Below, one piece after another: positions 54,317-64,000 of a stretch of DNA of 64,000 nt. Every line of letters starts with the position of its first letter. Positions within the stretch are counted from its first letter, which is position 1. A program made the position numbers and the translations under genes. This stretch comes from an uncultured Alphaproteobacteria bacterium. Lineage in GTDB: Bacteria; Pseudomonadota; Alphaproteobacteria; HIMB59; GCA-002718135. The notes beneath the pieces are model-generated. The model did no database searches, had not been told where the DNA came from, and saw only the letters and a program-made list of their open reading frames with translations. Location of the stretch: the NCBI GenBank assembly GCA_902570155.1, contig CACFXU010000001.1, positions 62,001 through 126,000 on the forward strand, written 5' to 3'.

Positions 54317-55630
54317 TTACAATATAAACTTTGATAAGTCCTGACTTTTAATAAGTTCTCCCAAGCTATTTTCTACGTATTCTTTATTAATTATTATTTC
54401 TGTAGGGCCTATATCTGAGGCTGTATAACTAACCTCTTCAAGTAGTTTTTCCATTACAGTATGGAGCCTTCTAGCACCTATATTTTCTACGTTCTGATTT
54501 ATCTCTGTAGATAGAGAAGCGATGGTATCAATTCCATCTTCTTCAAATTTTAAATCAACCTTCTCTGTTCCAAGAAGTCCTTGATACTGCTTAATCAAAC
54601 TATTTTGTGTTTCAGTAAGAATAAGTTTAAAATCTTTTTTACTAAGGCTATCAAGCTCGACTCTTATAGGCAATCTACCTTGAAGCTCAGGAAGCATGTC
54701 GGATGGTTTTGATAAATGAAATGCACCTGATGCAATGAACAAAATATAATCTGTTTTTACAACACCATATTTTGTAGTAACCGCAGTGCCTTCTATTAAT
54801 GGTAATAAATCTCTTTGAACACCTTCTCTTGATACGTCCGCACCAGTTCTATCGGCCCTAGAAGTAATTTTATCTATTTCATCGATAAAAACGATACCAT
54901 TTTGTTCTACATCATCCAATGCTCTTGAATTTATTTTATCTTTATCTAAAAGTTTATCAGTTTCCTCACTTAATAAATAAGCATGAGAATCTTTGACACT
55001 CATTTTTTTCATTTTCTTTTGATTACCAAAGCCTTTTCCAAATACATCTCCTAAATTAATCATACCCATTTGAGAACCAGGCATTCCAGGTATATCCATA
55101 GTTGGTAAACTTAAATTTGCATTAGCTGAAACTGGAATTTCAACCTCATTATCATTTAGTTCACCTGATCTTAGTTTTTTCCTAAAATTATCTCGAGTAG
55201 CTGGCGTTGAACTTTTAGAAACCAAAACATCTAAAATTCTTTCTTCTGCATTTTTTTCTGCTTTTGCCTTCACCTCTTGACCCATTTGTATTTTTGTTTT
55301 TGTAATACTTATTTCAACTAGATCTCTTATTATTTGCTCAACATCTCTTCCAACATATCCAACTTCTGTAAACTTAGTCGCCTCAACTTTAACAAACGGT
55401 GCATTTGCTAACTTAGCGAGCCTTCTTGATATTTCTGTTTTTCCACAACCTGTCGGACCAACCATTAAAATATTTTTTGGTACAATTTCTTCTTTTAAAG
55501 AATCATCAAGTTGTTTTCTTCTCCATCTATTTCTTAAAGCAACAGCAACTGCCTTTTTTGCTTTGTTTTGACCAATGATAAATTTATCTAATTCAGAAAC
55601 AATTTCTCTTGGGCTAAAACTTGATTCCAT
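54317..55630 (-). CDS. hslU: HslU unfoldase
   Basis: A 437-residue AAA+ ATPase that unfolds substrates for the HslV peptidase. Walker A is [17 protein letters not shown] near residue 56, Walker [12 protein letters not shown] near 247. The pore loop GYVGRD near 90 is intact. The I domain lies between the Walker motifs, and the C-terminal tail ends SKFIL as needed to dock on HslV. It follows hslV with a 2-base gap. Confidence 0.97.
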   Translation of the reverse strand: MESSFSPREIVSELDKFIIGQNKAKKAVAVALRNRWRRKQLDDSLKEEIVPKNILMVGPTGCGKTEISRRLAKLANAPFVKVEATKFTEVGYVGRDVEQIIRDLVEISITKTKIQMGQEVKAKAEKNAEERILDVLVSKSSTPATRDNFRKKLRSGELNDNEVEIPVSANANLSLPTMDIPGMPGSQMGMINLGDVFGKGFGNQKKMKKMSVKDSHAYLLSEETDKLLDKDKINSRALDDVEQNGIVFIDEIDKITSRADRTGADVSREGVQRDLLPLIEGTAVTTKYGVVKTDYILFIASGAFHLSKPSDMLPELQGRLPIRVELDSLSKKDFKLILTETQNSLIKQYQGLLGTEKVDLKFEEDGIDTIASLSTEINQNVENIGARRLHTVMEKLLEEVSYTASDIGPTEIIINKEYVENSLGELIKSQDLSKFIL

Positions 55631-55632
55631 AT

Positions 55633-56181
55633 TTAAAGCTCAATTGTTTCTGAAATTATATTATGGTTTGTATAAATACAAATATCTGCAGCTATATTGA
55701 GTGACTCTAAAGCAATTTCTTTAGCATTCATTTTTGTATTTTTCATTAATGCTTTAGCAGCACTATTAGCATATGGGCCACCAGAACCTATTGCAAGTAT
55801 TCCATCATCAGATTCAATTACATCACCTGTACCTGATAACAACAAACTTACATCCTTATCAGCTACGATCATCATTGCTTCTAATCTTCTTAAGTACCTA
55901 TCTGTTCTCCAATCTTTAGCTAATTCTACACAAGCTCTTTTAAGCTGATTCTTATATTGATCTAATTTTCCCTCTAATCTTTCAAATAAAGCGAATGCAT
56001 CTGCAGTAGATCCTGCAAAACCAGATATAACAGTTTCATCAACACCTAGCCTTCTAATTTTTTTAACATTGGATTTCATTACGGTATTACCAAGACTAGC
56101 CTGACCATCACCCGCAATAACGACAAGATTATCTTTTCTAATTCCTACAATAGTTGTTGATTTAATAATGTTTTTTTTCAT
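55633..56181 (-). CDS. hslV: HslV peptidase
   Basis: A 182-residue proteasome-like threonine peptidase. [10 protein letters not shown] near residues 8-17 places the mature N-terminal Thr after a short propeptide. [19 protein letters not shown] and the [14 protein letters not shown] segment near 131 are conserved. With HslU it degrades misfolded proteins. It is divergent from hisB. Confidence 0.96.
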   Translation of the reverse strand: MKKNIIKSTTIVGIRKDNLVVIAGDGQASLGNTVMKSNVKKIRRLGVDETVISGFAGSTADAFALFERLEGKLDQYKNQLKRACVELAKDWRTDRYLRRLEAMMIVADKDVSLLLSGTGDVIESDDGILAIGSGGPYANSAAKALMKNTKMNAKEIALESLNIAADICIYTNHNIISETIEL

Positions 56182-56262
56182 TAATTGATAAGATGGCTAT
56201 TTTATTATTTTAATCAAGTAATTTGCCTAGAATAAATCATATTTCACTGATATTAGGCAAAA

Positions 56263-56850
56263 ATGCGAAAAGGTAAAGTTGAGAGAAACACTAGAGAAAC
56301 TAAGATAAGTTGTGAAATTAACTTAGATGGTGCTGGACAATCTAAAATATCAACACAAATTGGTTTTTTTGATCATATGCTGGAATTATTATCTCATCAC
56401 AGCTTGATAGATATAGATTTAAAATGTGAAGGAGACACCAATGTTGATCTTCACCATTCAGTTGAAGATACTGCTTACGCAATTGCTTTAGCTATAAACA
56501 AGGCACTAGATGATAAAAAAGGAATTAATAGATACGGCTTTTCATATGTTCCGATGGATGAATGTTTATCCAGATGTGTTATTGATTTAAGTGGAAGGCC
56601 TGAGCTTGTGTGGAATGTTAATCTTGGTTTAAAAAAAATCGGAGAAATGGACACAGAGTTATTCCATGAATTTTTTAAAGCCTTTTCAAACGAATCTAAA
56701 TGTAATTTACATATTGAAAACCTATATGGAAAAAATAATCACCATATAATTGAATCATGCTTTAAAGCCTTTGCTAAAAGTTTAAGATTTGCTGTCGAAA
56801 TAGATAACAGAAGAAAAGACATCATACCATCATCAAAGGGTACTCTTTAA
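56263..56850 (+). CDS. hisB: Imidazoleglycerol-phosphate dehydratase
   Basis: A 195-residue dehydratase of histidine synthesis, without the phosphatase domain fused in E. coli. Metal-binding His/Glu motifs are visible: [13 protein letters not shown] near residue 37, [13 protein letters not shown] near 66 and [18 protein letters not shown] near 163. It is the first gene of hisB-hisH-GNAT-hisA-hisF-hisE. Confidence 0.97.
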   Translation: MRKGKVERNTRETKISCEINLDGAGQSKISTQIGFFDHMLELLSHHSLIDIDLKCEGDTNVDLHHSVEDTAYAIALAINKALDDKKGINRYGFSYVPMDECLSRCVIDLSGRPELVWNVNLGLKKIGEMDTELFHEFFKAFSNESKCNLHIENLYGKNNHHIIESCFKAFAKSLRFAVEIDNRRKDIIPSSKGTL

Positions 56851-56856
56851 TTTTTA

Positions 56857-57486
56857 ATGAAAAAGATCACTATTGTCGATTATGGCTCAGGCAATGTTTT
56901 GTCTGCTCAAAAATCTTTTGTTAAGATAGCAAAAGACAACAATATTGAGATTGATGTTTTAATTTCAAAAAAACTAAACGATGTAAAAGATTCAACCCAT
57001 GTTGTATTGCCTGGGCAAGGAGCCTTTTCTACATGCATGAATGGTTTAAAAAAAACTGAGGGCTTGATAGATGAGCTTTGTGAATTTGCATTAATAAAAA
57101 AGAAACCATTTTTAGGTATTTGTGTTGGTATGCAAATGTTAGCCAACATAAGTGAAGAAAATGGAGATCATGAAGGCCTAGGTTGGATAGACGGTCAAAT
57201 TAAATTATTGCCTGGAGATAATTTAAAACTTCCTCATATGGGATGGAACTTGGTAATACCAACAAATTCAAAATATAATAACTTAATCTCAACTAAAAAT
57301 GACTATTACTTCGTTCACTCTTATTATTTCGAATGTGCTGATAAAGACAATATTTTGGCAGAAACTAAGTACGGAACAAATTTTGCTTCAATAGTTGGTA
57401 AAGAAAATATATATGGCGTGCAGTTTCATCCTGAAAAAAGTTCCTCCCAAGGATTAAACTTACTAAAAGAATTTATTAGAGTATGA
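56857..57486 (+). CDS. hisH: Imidazole glycerol phosphate synthase, glutaminase subunit
   Basis: A 209-residue class I glutamine amidotransferase that feeds ammonia to HisF. YGSGNVLSAQKSF is at the start, the nucleophile Cys lies in FLGICVGMQML near 88, and GVQFHPEKSS near 188 has the His and Glu of the triad. It overlaps the GNAT gene by 4 bases. Confidence 0.96.
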   Translation: MKKITIVDYGSGNVLSAQKSFVKIAKDNNIEIDVLISKKLNDVKDSTHVVLPGQGAFSTCMNGLKKTEGLIDELCEFALIKKKPFLGICVGMQMLANISEENGDHEGLGWIDGQIKLLPGDNLKLPHMGWNLVIPTNSKYNNLISTKNDYYFVHSYYFECADKDNILAETKYGTNFASIVGKENIYGVQFHPEKSSSQGLNLLKEFIRV

Positions 57487-58025
57487 ACATGTCTACACAA
57501 CTAAAAGAAAAAATTAACATTTCAGTCGACAGCATTGAAACACTTACGGATGTAGATTTAGCAGATCTTTGTAATATTACAGAACAAGCAATAAAAGCTG
57601 GAGGGGGTTTTGGTTGGTTAAGAGTTCCCACAAGAGATATTTTAATAGATTACTGGACTAAAAGAACTAATGATAAATATATTAAACTTATTGTTGGTAG
57701 ATTAAACGGTGTTATAGCTGGAACCCTTCAAATTGCATATGAAGCACCCAATATTGAGTCTAGGAAAAATATCGCACGTATAAGAAGACAGTTTGTTGCT
57801 CCCTGGGCCAGAGGTTATGGTTTGGCTAAAACAATGATTGATCACACTGAGCAAATTGCCAAAGAAGATAATATTAAATCATTACAGTTAGCTGTTAGAG
57901 AAACTCAAGATGCAGCAATAAAACTTTTTACAGGTAAAAATTATACCAAGTGGGGTGAAAACCCATACTATGCCTACATTAACGGAAGTTTTATTAAAGG
58001 CTATTACTACTATAAAAATCTGTAG
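57483..58025 (+). CDS. GNAT-family N-acetyltransferase
   Basis: A 180-residue GNAT protein. The acetyl-CoA loop appears as RRQFVAPWARGYGLAKTMIDH (about residues 99-119), where the usual V(A/H)PxxRGxG(L/I) motif is clear. LQLAVRETQDAAIKLFTGKNYTKWGE near 137-162 is the typical motif B. It is wedged between hisH and hisA with overlaps of 4 and 1 bases, so it is co-translated with histidine enzymes. The substrate is unknown. Confidence 0.85.
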   Translation: MNMSTQLKEKINISVDSIETLTDVDLADLCNITEQAIKAGGGFGWLRVPTRDILIDYWTKRTNDKYIKLIVGRLNGVIAGTLQIAYEAPNIESRKNIARIRRQFVAPWARGYGLAKTMIDHTEQIAKEDNIKSLQLAVRETQDAAIKLFTGKNYTKWGENPYYAYINGSFIKGYYYYKNL

Positions 58026-58765
58026 TGCAAATTATACCCGCCATTGATTTAAAAGATAATAAATGTGTTAGACTGTCTAAAGGTAAGGATAGCTCCAGTG
58101 TTGTGTATAATGAAAACCCAGAAAAACAAGCTATCTACTTTGAACAAATTGGCTGTAAAAAACTACATTTGATTGATCTAGACGCAGCCTTTGGTAGATC
58201 AAATGTTAATTTTGAAACAATAAAGAAAATTAGAAAATCAATCTCAATACCAATACAATTAGGGGGCGGAGTTCGAAGTTTAGATTTAGCCAAAAAATAT
58301 TTTGAAGTTGGAATAAATAATTTGATTATTGGGTCAATGTCTGTTGAAAAACCAAATGAGGTTATAATTTTATCAAATATTTATGCTGATAAAGTATATG
58401 TATCATTAGATATTCTTGAAGATAACATAATGATAAAAGGCTGGGATAAAAATTCAGGAAAAAAAATACAAGACATTCTTGATATTTATACTAACTCAAA
58501 AATTAAAGGATATGTAATTACTGATATTCAAAACGATGGAATGTTAAAAGGTTTAAATTTAGATTTTGTTAGTAATTTTATAAAAAAAATAAACTTAATT
58601 AAAGAGTTTAATAAAAAAATTATAATTGCAGGTGGTTTAACAGATTACTCTGATTTAACAAATTTAAAAAAGCTAAACACAAAAAATATTGAAGGAATAA
58701 TTTCAGGTAAATCTTTTTATGAAGGAAAGATTAATCTAGTAGAAGCGCAAAAAATTCTAAACTAA
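58025..58765 (+). CDS. hisA: ProFAR isomerase
   Basis: A 246-residue TIM barrel. [14 protein letters not shown] at the N-terminus carries the catalytic Asp, [11 protein letters not shown] lies near 48 and the phosphate-binding IQLGGGVRS near 78. The second catalytic Asp is in [13 protein letters not shown] near 162. It starts with GTG at 58025, one base inside the GNAT stop. Confidence 0.95.
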   Translation: MQIIPAIDLKDNKCVRLSKGKDSSSVVYNENPEKQAIYFEQIGCKKLHLIDLDAAFGRSNVNFETIKKIRKSISIPIQLGGGVRSLDLAKKYFEVGINNLIIGSMSVEKPNEVIILSNIYADKVYVSLDILEDNIMIKGWDKNSGKKIQDILDIYTNSKIKGYVITDIQNDGMLKGLNLDFVSNFIKKINLIKEFNKKIIIAGGLTDYSDLTNLKKLNTKNIEGIISGKSFYEGKINLVEAQKILN

Positions 58766-58766
58766 A

Positions 58767-59522
58767 ATGGTAAAAACAAGAATCATCCCATGCTTGGACG
58801 TTAAAGATGGAAGGGTTGTAAAGGGTATAAATTTTTTAAATTTAATTGATGCAGGGGATCCTGTTGAGCAAGCAAAACACTATTCTGATAATGGGGCTGA
58901 TGAAATATGTTTTTTAGATATTAGCGCATCATTAGAAAATAGAGATACTATGATCAATGTAGTTAAAAAAACTGCAAACGAGGTTTTTATTCCCCTTACA
59001 GTTGGTGGTGGAATTTCATCAATAGAAAATATACAAGCCTTACTTAAAGCTGGCGCAGACAAAGTTTCTATAAATTCTGCAGCAATTAAAAATCCCAATA
59101 TTATTAAAAAGGCTTCTGAATATTTTGGAAACCAATGCATTGTTGTGGCTGTTGATGCAAAAAAACACAATGATGATTGGTTTGTTTATTCTCATGGTGG
59201 GACTAAGAAAACTGACTTACTTGCTTTAAGCTGGATAGAAAAAGCGCAAGAACTAGGAGCTGGAGAAATTCTTTTAACATCAATGGACAAGGATGGCACA
59301 AAATCTGGCTTTGATAATGAACTACTGGGTAAAGTATCAGAATTTATAAAGATACCAGTTATAGCTAGCGGGGGAGTTGGAAGTCTAGATCATTTCTATG
59401 ACGGTGTAGTTAAAGGCAAAGCTGATGCACTATTAGCGGCCTCAGTCTTTCATTTTAATGAAATTAGCATTAAAGAAGTAAAGGAATACTTAAAAAGTAA
59501 AAATATAAGCATTAGAGATTAA
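58767..59522 (+). CDS. hisF: Imidazole glycerol phosphate synthase, cyclase subunit
   Basis: A 251-residue TIM barrel that closes the imidazole ring and releases AICAR, which feeds back to Pur[18 protein letters not shown] at the start has the catalytic Asp, LTVGGGISS lies near 77, and [15 protein letters not shown] near 169 has the second catalytic Asp. It lies one base after hisA. Confidence 0.97.
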   Translation: MVKTRIIPCLDVKDGRVVKGINFLNLIDAGDPVEQAKHYSDNGADEICFLDISASLENRDTMINVVKKTANEVFIPLTVGGGISSIENIQALLKAGADKVSINSAAIKNPNIIKKASEYFGNQCIVVAVDAKKHNDDWFVYSHGGTKKTDLLALSWIEKAQELGAGEILLTSMDKDGTKSGFDNELLGKVSEFIKIPVIASGGVGSLDHFYDGVVKGKADALLAASVFHFNEISIKEVKEYLKSKNISIRD

Positions 59523-59527
59523 ATTTT

Positions 59528-59800
59528 ATGAAAATTGAAGACTTAAATGAAATTATAAATAATAGAGTACAAACAAGAAAAAAAAATTCGTATACCAATA
59601 AGTTATTAAAGTTAGGGCCAAAAAAAATAGCCCAAAAATTTGGAGAGGAATCTTCAGAATTAATTATAGATTTTTTAAAAGGATCAAAAAAAAGAACAAT
59701 AGAAGAGGCAGTTGATGTAATTTACCACCTTCTTGTTTTGTTAAAATCAAAAAAAATTACTATGAATGAAATTCATAAAGAGCTTGATAAAAGAAAGTAA
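59528..59800 (+). CDS. hisE: Phosphoribosyl-ATP pyrophosphatase
   Basis: A 90-residue all-helical MazG-like enzyme for the second step of histidine synthesis. The acidic metal site is visible as KFGEESSELIIDFLKG near residue 37 and EEAVDVIYHLLVLL near 58. HisI is not fused here and is not in the window. Confidence 0.92.
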   Translation: MKIEDLNEIINNRVQTRKKNSYTNKLLKLGPKKIAQKFGEESSELIIDFLKGSKKRTIEEAVDVIYHLLVLLKSKKITMNEIHKELDKRK

Positions 59801-59805
59801 ATAAA

Positions 59806-60156
59806 ATGTATGATGAAAAAAATATTTTCGCAAAAATACTAAGAAAAGAAATACCTTGTGATAAAGTTCACGAAGATGAGTTTAGCTTATTTTTTAATGA
59901 TATTAATCCCCAAGCAAAAATACATGTTTTAGGCATACCAAAATTCCCCTGTACTACTTTCTCTGATTTTTTAAAGAATGCAGACTATGAAAATATAACA
60001 TCTTTTTTTAAGAGTGTTCAGCTAGTAATAAATAATTTAAATATTGAAAAAAAAGGTTACAGGTTGATAACAAACTCAGGAGAGGATGGTGGGCAAGAGG
60101 TTCCACATTTTCATATTCATATTTTAGCAGGAGAAAAAATTGGAGGTTTAAGATAA
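59806..60156 (+). CDS. hinT: HIT-family hydrolase (HinT-like)
   Basis: A 116-residue histidine-triad protein. NIFAKILRKEIPCDKVHEDE is the typical start, and VPHFHIHILAG near 96-106 is the HxHxH catalytic triad. HinT relatives hydrolyse adenosine phosphoramidates. It follows hisE after 5 bases, an order common in alphaproteobacteria. Confidence 0.93.
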   Translation: MYDEKNIFAKILRKEIPCDKVHEDEFSLFFNDINPQAKIHVLGIPKFPCTTFSDFLKNADYENITSFFKSVQLVINNLNIEKKGYRLITNSGEDGGQEVPHFHIHILAGEKIGGLR

Positions 60157-60157
60157 A

Positions 60158-60766
60158 TTATAGTTTTTCTCTAATAATTACATAGTTAACAATTTCATTT
60201 ACACCTTTTATATTTTTAAGAGCAAGAATCATTTCGTCTAACAGATCTGGGCGCGCCGAAATTCCCGCTATATAAATTTTACCGTTAATAGTTTCAAAAT
60301 TAAATGTAATTGCTTTAATTCCTACAGTTTTAGCGGCCACAGCTCTTGCCTGTGTATTAATCCATAAATCACTAGCATAATCTTTTAGTGTTGCTCTATT
60401 ACCAATTTCTATTTCATTTATGATTTCTTTAACCCCCTCAACTTCCCAAACTAACCTTACCGCATCAATTCTAATCTCTTGATTATCAACAAGGCCTGTT
60501 AATAAAATTCTACCCTCTAATACACTTGTGTTTATATTTACAAAAAGATTGTTTCCTGCATTTAAGAATTTAGCTGCAATATTAACCTTAATGGTTGCAT
60601 CATCTACTACGGTACCAAGAGATCTTTCTCCCTCAGCAACTACCATTGCACCGCTTCCACCTGTAGCAAGCACACCCGCAGGTGAGCATCCATAATTAAT
60701 AGACGCAAAAATCAAAAAAATGAGAACAAATAAAATTTCAATTATTTTTTTAATTTTAACAACCAT
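60158..60766 (-). CDS. BON-domain lipoprotein
   Basis: A 202-residue outer-membrane or periplasmic lipoprotein. The signal peptide core IIEILFVLIFLIFASI is followed by lipobox-like NYGC near residue 27. Two BON domains follow: DDATIKVNIAAKFLN...VEGVKEIINEIEIG (about 55-125) and a second from ..IKAITFNFETINGKIYIAGI to NIKGVNEIVNYVII. It resembles DolP/YraP, which supports outer-membrane integrity. It overlaps rsmI by 25 bases. Confidence 0.85.
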   Translation of the reverse strand: MVVKIKKIIEILFVLIFLIFASINYGCSPAGVLATGGSGAMVVAEGERSLGTVVDDATIKVNIAAKFLNAGNNLFVNINTSVLEGRILLTGLVDNQEIRIDAVRLVWEVEGVKEIINEIEIGNRATLKDYASDLWINTQARAVAAKTVGIKAITFNFETINGKIYIAGISARPDLLDEMILALKNIKGVNEIVNYVIIREKL

Positions 60767-61584
60767 TTGTAAATTTTGTTTTTATTAATTTTTGTAAATT
60801 TATGTACTATTTCGACGATGTCGGTCAAAGAAAATTTTGTAGCCATCTTTTTTAATTCTTTGCTATACAAATCAATGTTGTCAAAATCTTGATTTTTTGA
60901 TGTTTGCCTATCAATAATAGCAACAAACTCTCCTTTAATATTTTCTTTATCTTCTAGTATTTTATTTTTAACATTGCTTGGATCTCCTCTAAAAACAAAT
61001 TCATTTACCTTTGTAAGTTCTTTACATATTGATATTGTTCTTTCAGGCATCATATTTTCTAGGTACTCTAGAAAAAGAATCAATTTATGACTTGAGACAA
61101 AAAATAGACAAGTCTTTTTTTCTTGAGAAATATTCTTAACAAGATCCTCTATTTTTTTTTTAGATTTTGGAACAAAGCCAAAAAAAGCAAATTCTGATAT
61201 TGGTAATCCAGATAACTGTAAACCTGATACGATTGACGAGGGGCCAGGCAAAGACGTAACTCTTATATTATTCGCAATACAATATTGCACTAAATTATAA
61301 CCAGGATCTGAAATAAGTGGTGACCCTGCATCAGAAATTAGAACACAATTTTTACTTTTTAATATTACTTTAATTTGATCTATAATTTTATGCTCATTAT
61401 AATCGTGTAGAGCTATTAATTTCTTTTTAATGCCTAATTTATTTAGTAGTTTAAGTGAATGTTTAGGATTTTCACAAATAATGATATCACATTCTCCAAG
61501 CGTCTTAACAGCTCTATAGGTTATGTCATCTAAATTGCCGATAGGTGTTGCTACAATTGAGAGGCCATTAATAATATTATCCAT
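60742..61584 (-). CDS. rsmI: 16S rRNA 2'-O-methyltransferase RsmI
   Basis: A 280-residue tetrapyrrole-methylase-fold enzyme that methylates C1402 of 16S rRNA. LSIVATPIGNLDDITYRAV at the start, CVLISDAGSPLISDPGYNLV near 95 and SLPGPSSIVSGLQLSGLP near 124 are family hallmarks. In many proteobacteria yraN follows; here a BON lipoprotein takes that place. The start overlaps the divergent LpoA-like gene. Confidence 0.95.
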   Translation of the reverse strand: MDNIINGLSIVATPIGNLDDITYRAVKTLGECDIIICENPKHSLKLLNKLGIKKKLIALHDYNEHKIIDQIKVILKSKNCVLISDAGSPLISDPGYNLVQYCIANNIRVTSLPGPSSIVSGLQLSGLPISEFAFFGFVPKSKKKIEDLVKNISQEKKTCLFFVSSHKLILFLEYLENMMPERTISICKELTKVNEFVFRGDPSNVKNKILEDKENIKGEFVAIIDRQTSKNQDFDNIDLYSKELKKMATKFSLTDIVEIVHKFTKINKNKIYKWLLKLKK

Positions 61585-62854
61585 TATTTATATATTTATA
61601 TTTATAATTTCCTGTACTCCAGTAAATTTATCTAAACAAGATACAAAAAATACTCAAGAAACAACTATTTCTGAAAAAACAATTGAAGATAAAACTGAAA
61701 AAAAGGTAATTGAAGAAAAAAAAGAAAGCAAACAAGATAAGCAGAAAAAGATTATAGAAGATATTGTTTTAGATAAAACAATTATTGCTTTATTTGCAAA
61801 AGATGACGATAAAAAAACTACAAAACAATTCTTGAATACCTATGAGTTGGGAATTTATAATCTTGGTATAAGTGATGTTGTTATACAAATAGAATTTTTT
61901 GAAAATGAAAACGAACTAAAAAAAATTATAGAAAAAAATCTAATACCTGGTAAGATTTTTTTAGGACCAATTCAATCTAAGTATGCAAAGTTCTTAGATA
62001 ATTATTGTGCTGATGAAGTAATATTTTTTTCATACTCTTCTAAATCTTCTTTAGCAAAAAATTGTGTTTATTTAATAAATTTTTTTCCACAAAATGAACT
62101 TTCACAACTTATGTTATATTTAAACGATGATGCAAAAGTTGCTCTCCTTTATCCTGAAAATGAATATGGATATTTAATAAACAGTCTAATAGATAATATA
62201 ATTTTTCAAAGTCCAGCAATATTGGTCAACAGATCTTCATATAAAGAAGACTTATCAAATGTAAGAGAATCAATAAAAGAATTGGGAAAATATGAATTGA
62301 GAAAATATGAACTGAATAGACAAAAACAAATTCTATTCTCTAAAAAAGATGAAAAATCAAAAAAAAGACTAAAAAAACTAGAAAGATTTAAAACAACAAG
62401 CGATTACGATTTTACACATATTTTAATTGCAGATTATGGTTTGAATTTATTACAGGTTGCACCTCTTCTACCATACTACGATATAGACCCTAATATTGTA
62501 CAGTTTATGGGAACTGGAGTAATAGATGATAAAACTTTTTTCTATGAACCTTCTTTACAGGGAGCAATATTTCCAGGAATTCCTGAAACAAGAAGAATAA
62601 ATATAATTCATAATTATATAGATATATATGATGATGAATTTTTAAGAATCTCAACATTACCTTATGACTTGATAGGTTTAATTAATTTTATCTATACAAA
62701 GAAATATAAACTTGGTGATGTTATTAAATTATTAAACAATCCAAACAAAAGATTCGATGGTATTGATGGAAACTTTTATTTTAAAGATAATATGATTGAA
62801 AGAGATCTTAACATATTAAAAATAAATAGCGGAAATTCTTTTGTAATTAATTAA
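61523..62854 (+). CDS. LpoA-like penicillin-binding-protein activator lipoprotein
   Basis: A 443-residue lipoprotein with hydrophobic core IILSIIYIFIFIISC, whose Cys near residue 30 would be lipidated. A Glu/Lys-rich spacer (to ~75) leads to a periplasmic-binding-protein-type domain, with ALLYPENEYGYLINSLIDNI near 206 and a late ISTLPYDLIGLINFI. Relatives (LpoA/YraM) activate peptidoglycan synthases and lie divergent from rsmI, as here. ATG 61523 overlaps rsmI by 62 bases; a non-ATG start nearer 61583 is possible. Confidence 0.75.
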   Translation: MSSKLPIGVATIERPLIILSIIYIFIFIISCTPVNLSKQDTKNTQETTISEKTIEDKTEKKVIEEKKESKQDKQKKIIEDIVLDKTIIALFAKDDDKKTTKQFLNTYELGIYNLGISDVVIQIEFFENENELKKIIEKNLIPGKIFLGPIQSKYAKFLDNYCADEVIFFSYSSKSSLAKNCVYLINFFPQNELSQLMLYLNDDAKVALLYPENEYGYLINSLIDNIIFQSPAILVNRSSYKEDLSNVRESIKELGKYELRKYELNRQKQILFSKKDEKSKKRLKKLERFKTTSDYDFTHILIADYGLNLLQVAPLLPYYDIDPNIVQFMGTGVIDDKTFFYEPSLQGAIFPGIPETRRINIIHNYIDIYDDEFLRISTLPYDLIGLINFIYTKKYKLGDVIKLLNNPNKRFDGIDGNFYFKDNMIERDLNILKINSGNSFVIN

Positions 62855-63428
62855 TTAAAAAGTTAATCAATTTTGTTACTGCTATAGACCTATGGCTAAT
62901 TTCGTTTTTTTCTTTAGTGCTTAATTCAGCTAATGTTTTATTATAATTTTTAGGAATGAAAACTGGATCATAACCAAAACCAAATTTACCCTTAGCTTGT
63001 TCGGAAATTTTCCCATCAATTATTCCATTAAATACTATGTTGTGATTTTCTTTAGCTGTTAGGCTTATTGAAGTTTTAAAGTAAGCATTTTGTTTATTAT
63101 TTTTTTTAGTACTTTTAATAATACTTTCAAAACAAGCCTTATTACTTTTAAAATTGTTTAAAAATCTTTTAGAAAGAACGCCCGGTTTCCAATTTAAACT
63201 TTCAATGCATATTCCTGAGTCATCAGCAAAGCAAGAAATGCCAGTTTTATTAAATCCATAGTCTGATTTTATCTTTGCATTTTCTTCGAAAGATTTACCA
63301 CTTTCTTCTGGCTCTTCACTTATGTTTAGATCATTTAATGAAAGAAGTTCTAGATTAAATTTGTTAAAAATTTTTTTAATTTCAATTATTTTATTTTTAT
63401 TATTTGAAAAAAATAATAATTTCCTCAA
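62847..63428 (-). CDS. rdgB: XTP/dITP pyrophosphatase (RdgB/HAM1)
   Basis: A 193-residue house-cleaning pyrophosphatase. SNNKNKIIEIKKIF near residue 8 is the SxNxxK motif, CFADDSGICIESLN near 66 the catalytic acidic loop, and GFGYDPVFIPK near 149 the FGYDP motif. KNEISHRSIA near 173 is also conserved. It follows rph with a 1-base gap and overlaps the LpoA-like gene by 8 bases. Confidence 0.96.
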   Translation of the reverse strand: MRKLLFFSNNKNKIIEIKKIFNKFNLELLSLNDLNISEEPEESGKSFEENAKIKSDYGFNKTGISCFADDSGICIESLNWKPGVLSKRFLNNFKSNKACFESIIKSTKKNNKQNAYFKTSISLTAKENHNIVFNGIIDGKISEQAKGKFGFGYDPVFIPKNYNKTLAELSTKEKNEISHRSIAVTKLINFLIN

Positions 63429-63429
63429 T

Positions 63430-64000
63430 TTATTTCAAAGCCTCTTTTTGTTTAGAAATTATCTCTTTAACTCCAATTTTTGCTAGTGAAAACATTTCTG
63501 TAAACTGAGTATCGTTGAAAAAAAATTCTTCACCAGTAACTTGAATTTCAGATATTTCATCTGAATCACAAATTACAAAATTTGCATCTACTTGAGCTTC
63601 GGAGTCTTCCCTATAATCTAGATCCAATAATGCTTTATTTTCCACTATGCCAGTTGATACTGCCCCTATAAAGTTTTTGATAATTGGTTTTTGGAGATTA
63701 TAATTGTTCTTTAATTTTTCTATTGCCAGATATAAAGAAATAAAACCACCACTGATAGAAGCAGTCCTTGTCCCACCATCTGCTTGAATTACATCGCAGT
63801 CTACTTTAATTTGACGCTCTCCAAGATTTGAAAGATCCACAATTGATCTTAAGCTACGCCCAATTAACCTTTGTATTTCTTGCGTTCTACCTGACTGTTT
63901 TCCTTTAGCAGCCTCCCTGTCCATTCTAGTATTTGTTGACCTAGGTAGCATTCCATATTCTGCTGTAACCCAACCTTTACCAGTATTTTTTAACCAGTGA
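63430..64000 (-). CDS. rph: Ribonuclease PH (5' end cut by the window edge)
   Basis: The visible 190 residues are the C-terminal part of RNase PH, a phosphorolytic exonuclease trimming tRNA 3' ends. The frame runs off the window: LKNTGKGWVTAEYGMLPRST is readable from about 63997 down. Then follow TQEIQRLIGRSLRSIVDL, a DCDVIQADGGTRTASI phosphate-site strand and DLDYREDSEAQVDANFV. A full protein has about 238 residues, so roughly 48 are missing. rph-rdgB is a common pair. Confidence 0.95.
   Translation of the reverse strand, partial: HWLKNTGKGWVTAEYGMLPRSTNTRMDREAAKGKQSGRTQEIQRLIGRSLRSIVDLSNLGERQIKVDCDVIQADGGTRTASISGGFISLYLAIEKLKNNYNLQKPIIKNFIGAVSTGIVENKALLDLDYREDSEAQVDANFVICDSDEISEIQVTGEEFFFNDTQFTEMFSLAKIGVKEIISKQKEALK

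Overview
This window reads as chromosome from a free-living marine alphaproteobacterium with a small, streamlined, very AT-rich genome, similar to SAR11 (Pelagibacterales) or the HIMB59/AEGEAN-169 group. The evidence is strong AT bias, intergenic gaps of usually 0-60 bases with many 1-14 base overlaps, alphaproteobacterial gene order (DUF3576-leuS-lptE-holA; parB-parA-rsmG-mnmG-mnmE; rho; maf-aroE-coaE-dnaQ-Tim44-Smr; hslVU with hisBHAFE), and a carotenoid-to-retinal cluster typical of proteorhodopsin-bearing surface-ocean bacteria. The species is not identified; this is inference from gene content.

Layout. 1-7.6 kb is housekeeping: EVE-domain protein, acs, tdk, rsmB, a heparinase-like protein, and purH encoded as two separate genes. 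7.6-13.1 kb is an accessory cassette of single genes on alternating strands: two 2-oxoglutarate/Fe(II) oxygenases, three methyltransferase-like proteins and two glycosyltransferase-like proteins, probably for cell-surface glycan decoration. 13.2-20.7 kb is a defence island at a tRNA-Gly(GCC) gene. The intact tRNA is at 20615-20689. A 51-base copy of its 3' half lies at 17455-17505 and a decayed copy (42 of 46 bases) at 13221-13266, dividing the island into two tandem modules. The left module carries McrB-McrC and a Cas4/RecB-like nuclease. The right module carries a BcgI-like two-gene restriction-modification system. Neither module has an integrase.

20.7-25.0 kb holds crtI-crtB-crtY-blh, enough to make retinal from geranylgeranyl diphosphate; neither crtE nor a rhodopsin gene is present here. 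25.0-33.5 kb holds prdX, a thioredoxin-TPR protein, a LON-domain protein, a UbiH-type hydroxylase, ftsK, lolA, a degenerate response regulator, yggS and a strongly expressed-looking porin with a structured leader and a clear terminator. 33.6-46.3 kb is the leuS/lptE/holA group, then a long leftward block (parB, parA, rsmG, mnmG, mnmE, an FG-GAP protein, rho) with two parS-like sites. 46.3-46.7 kb is a divergent AT-rich gap flanked by rho and maf, which I propose as the replication origin by analogy with Caulobacter. 46.7-50.9 kb runs rightward: maf, aroE, coaE, dnaQ, Tim44-like, a phage-type lysozyme and Smr. 50.9-64 kb holds a DUF3108 protein, an ArnT-like glycosyltransferase, a double PAP2 phosphatase, hslU-hslV, a his operon containing a GNAT gene, a HIT protein, a BON lipoprotein, rsmI, an LpoA-like lipoprotein, rdgB and a partial rph.

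The most interesting parts are the tandem integrase-less defence island, the split purH, the porin leader with mutually exclusive hairpins, and the origin/parS region.
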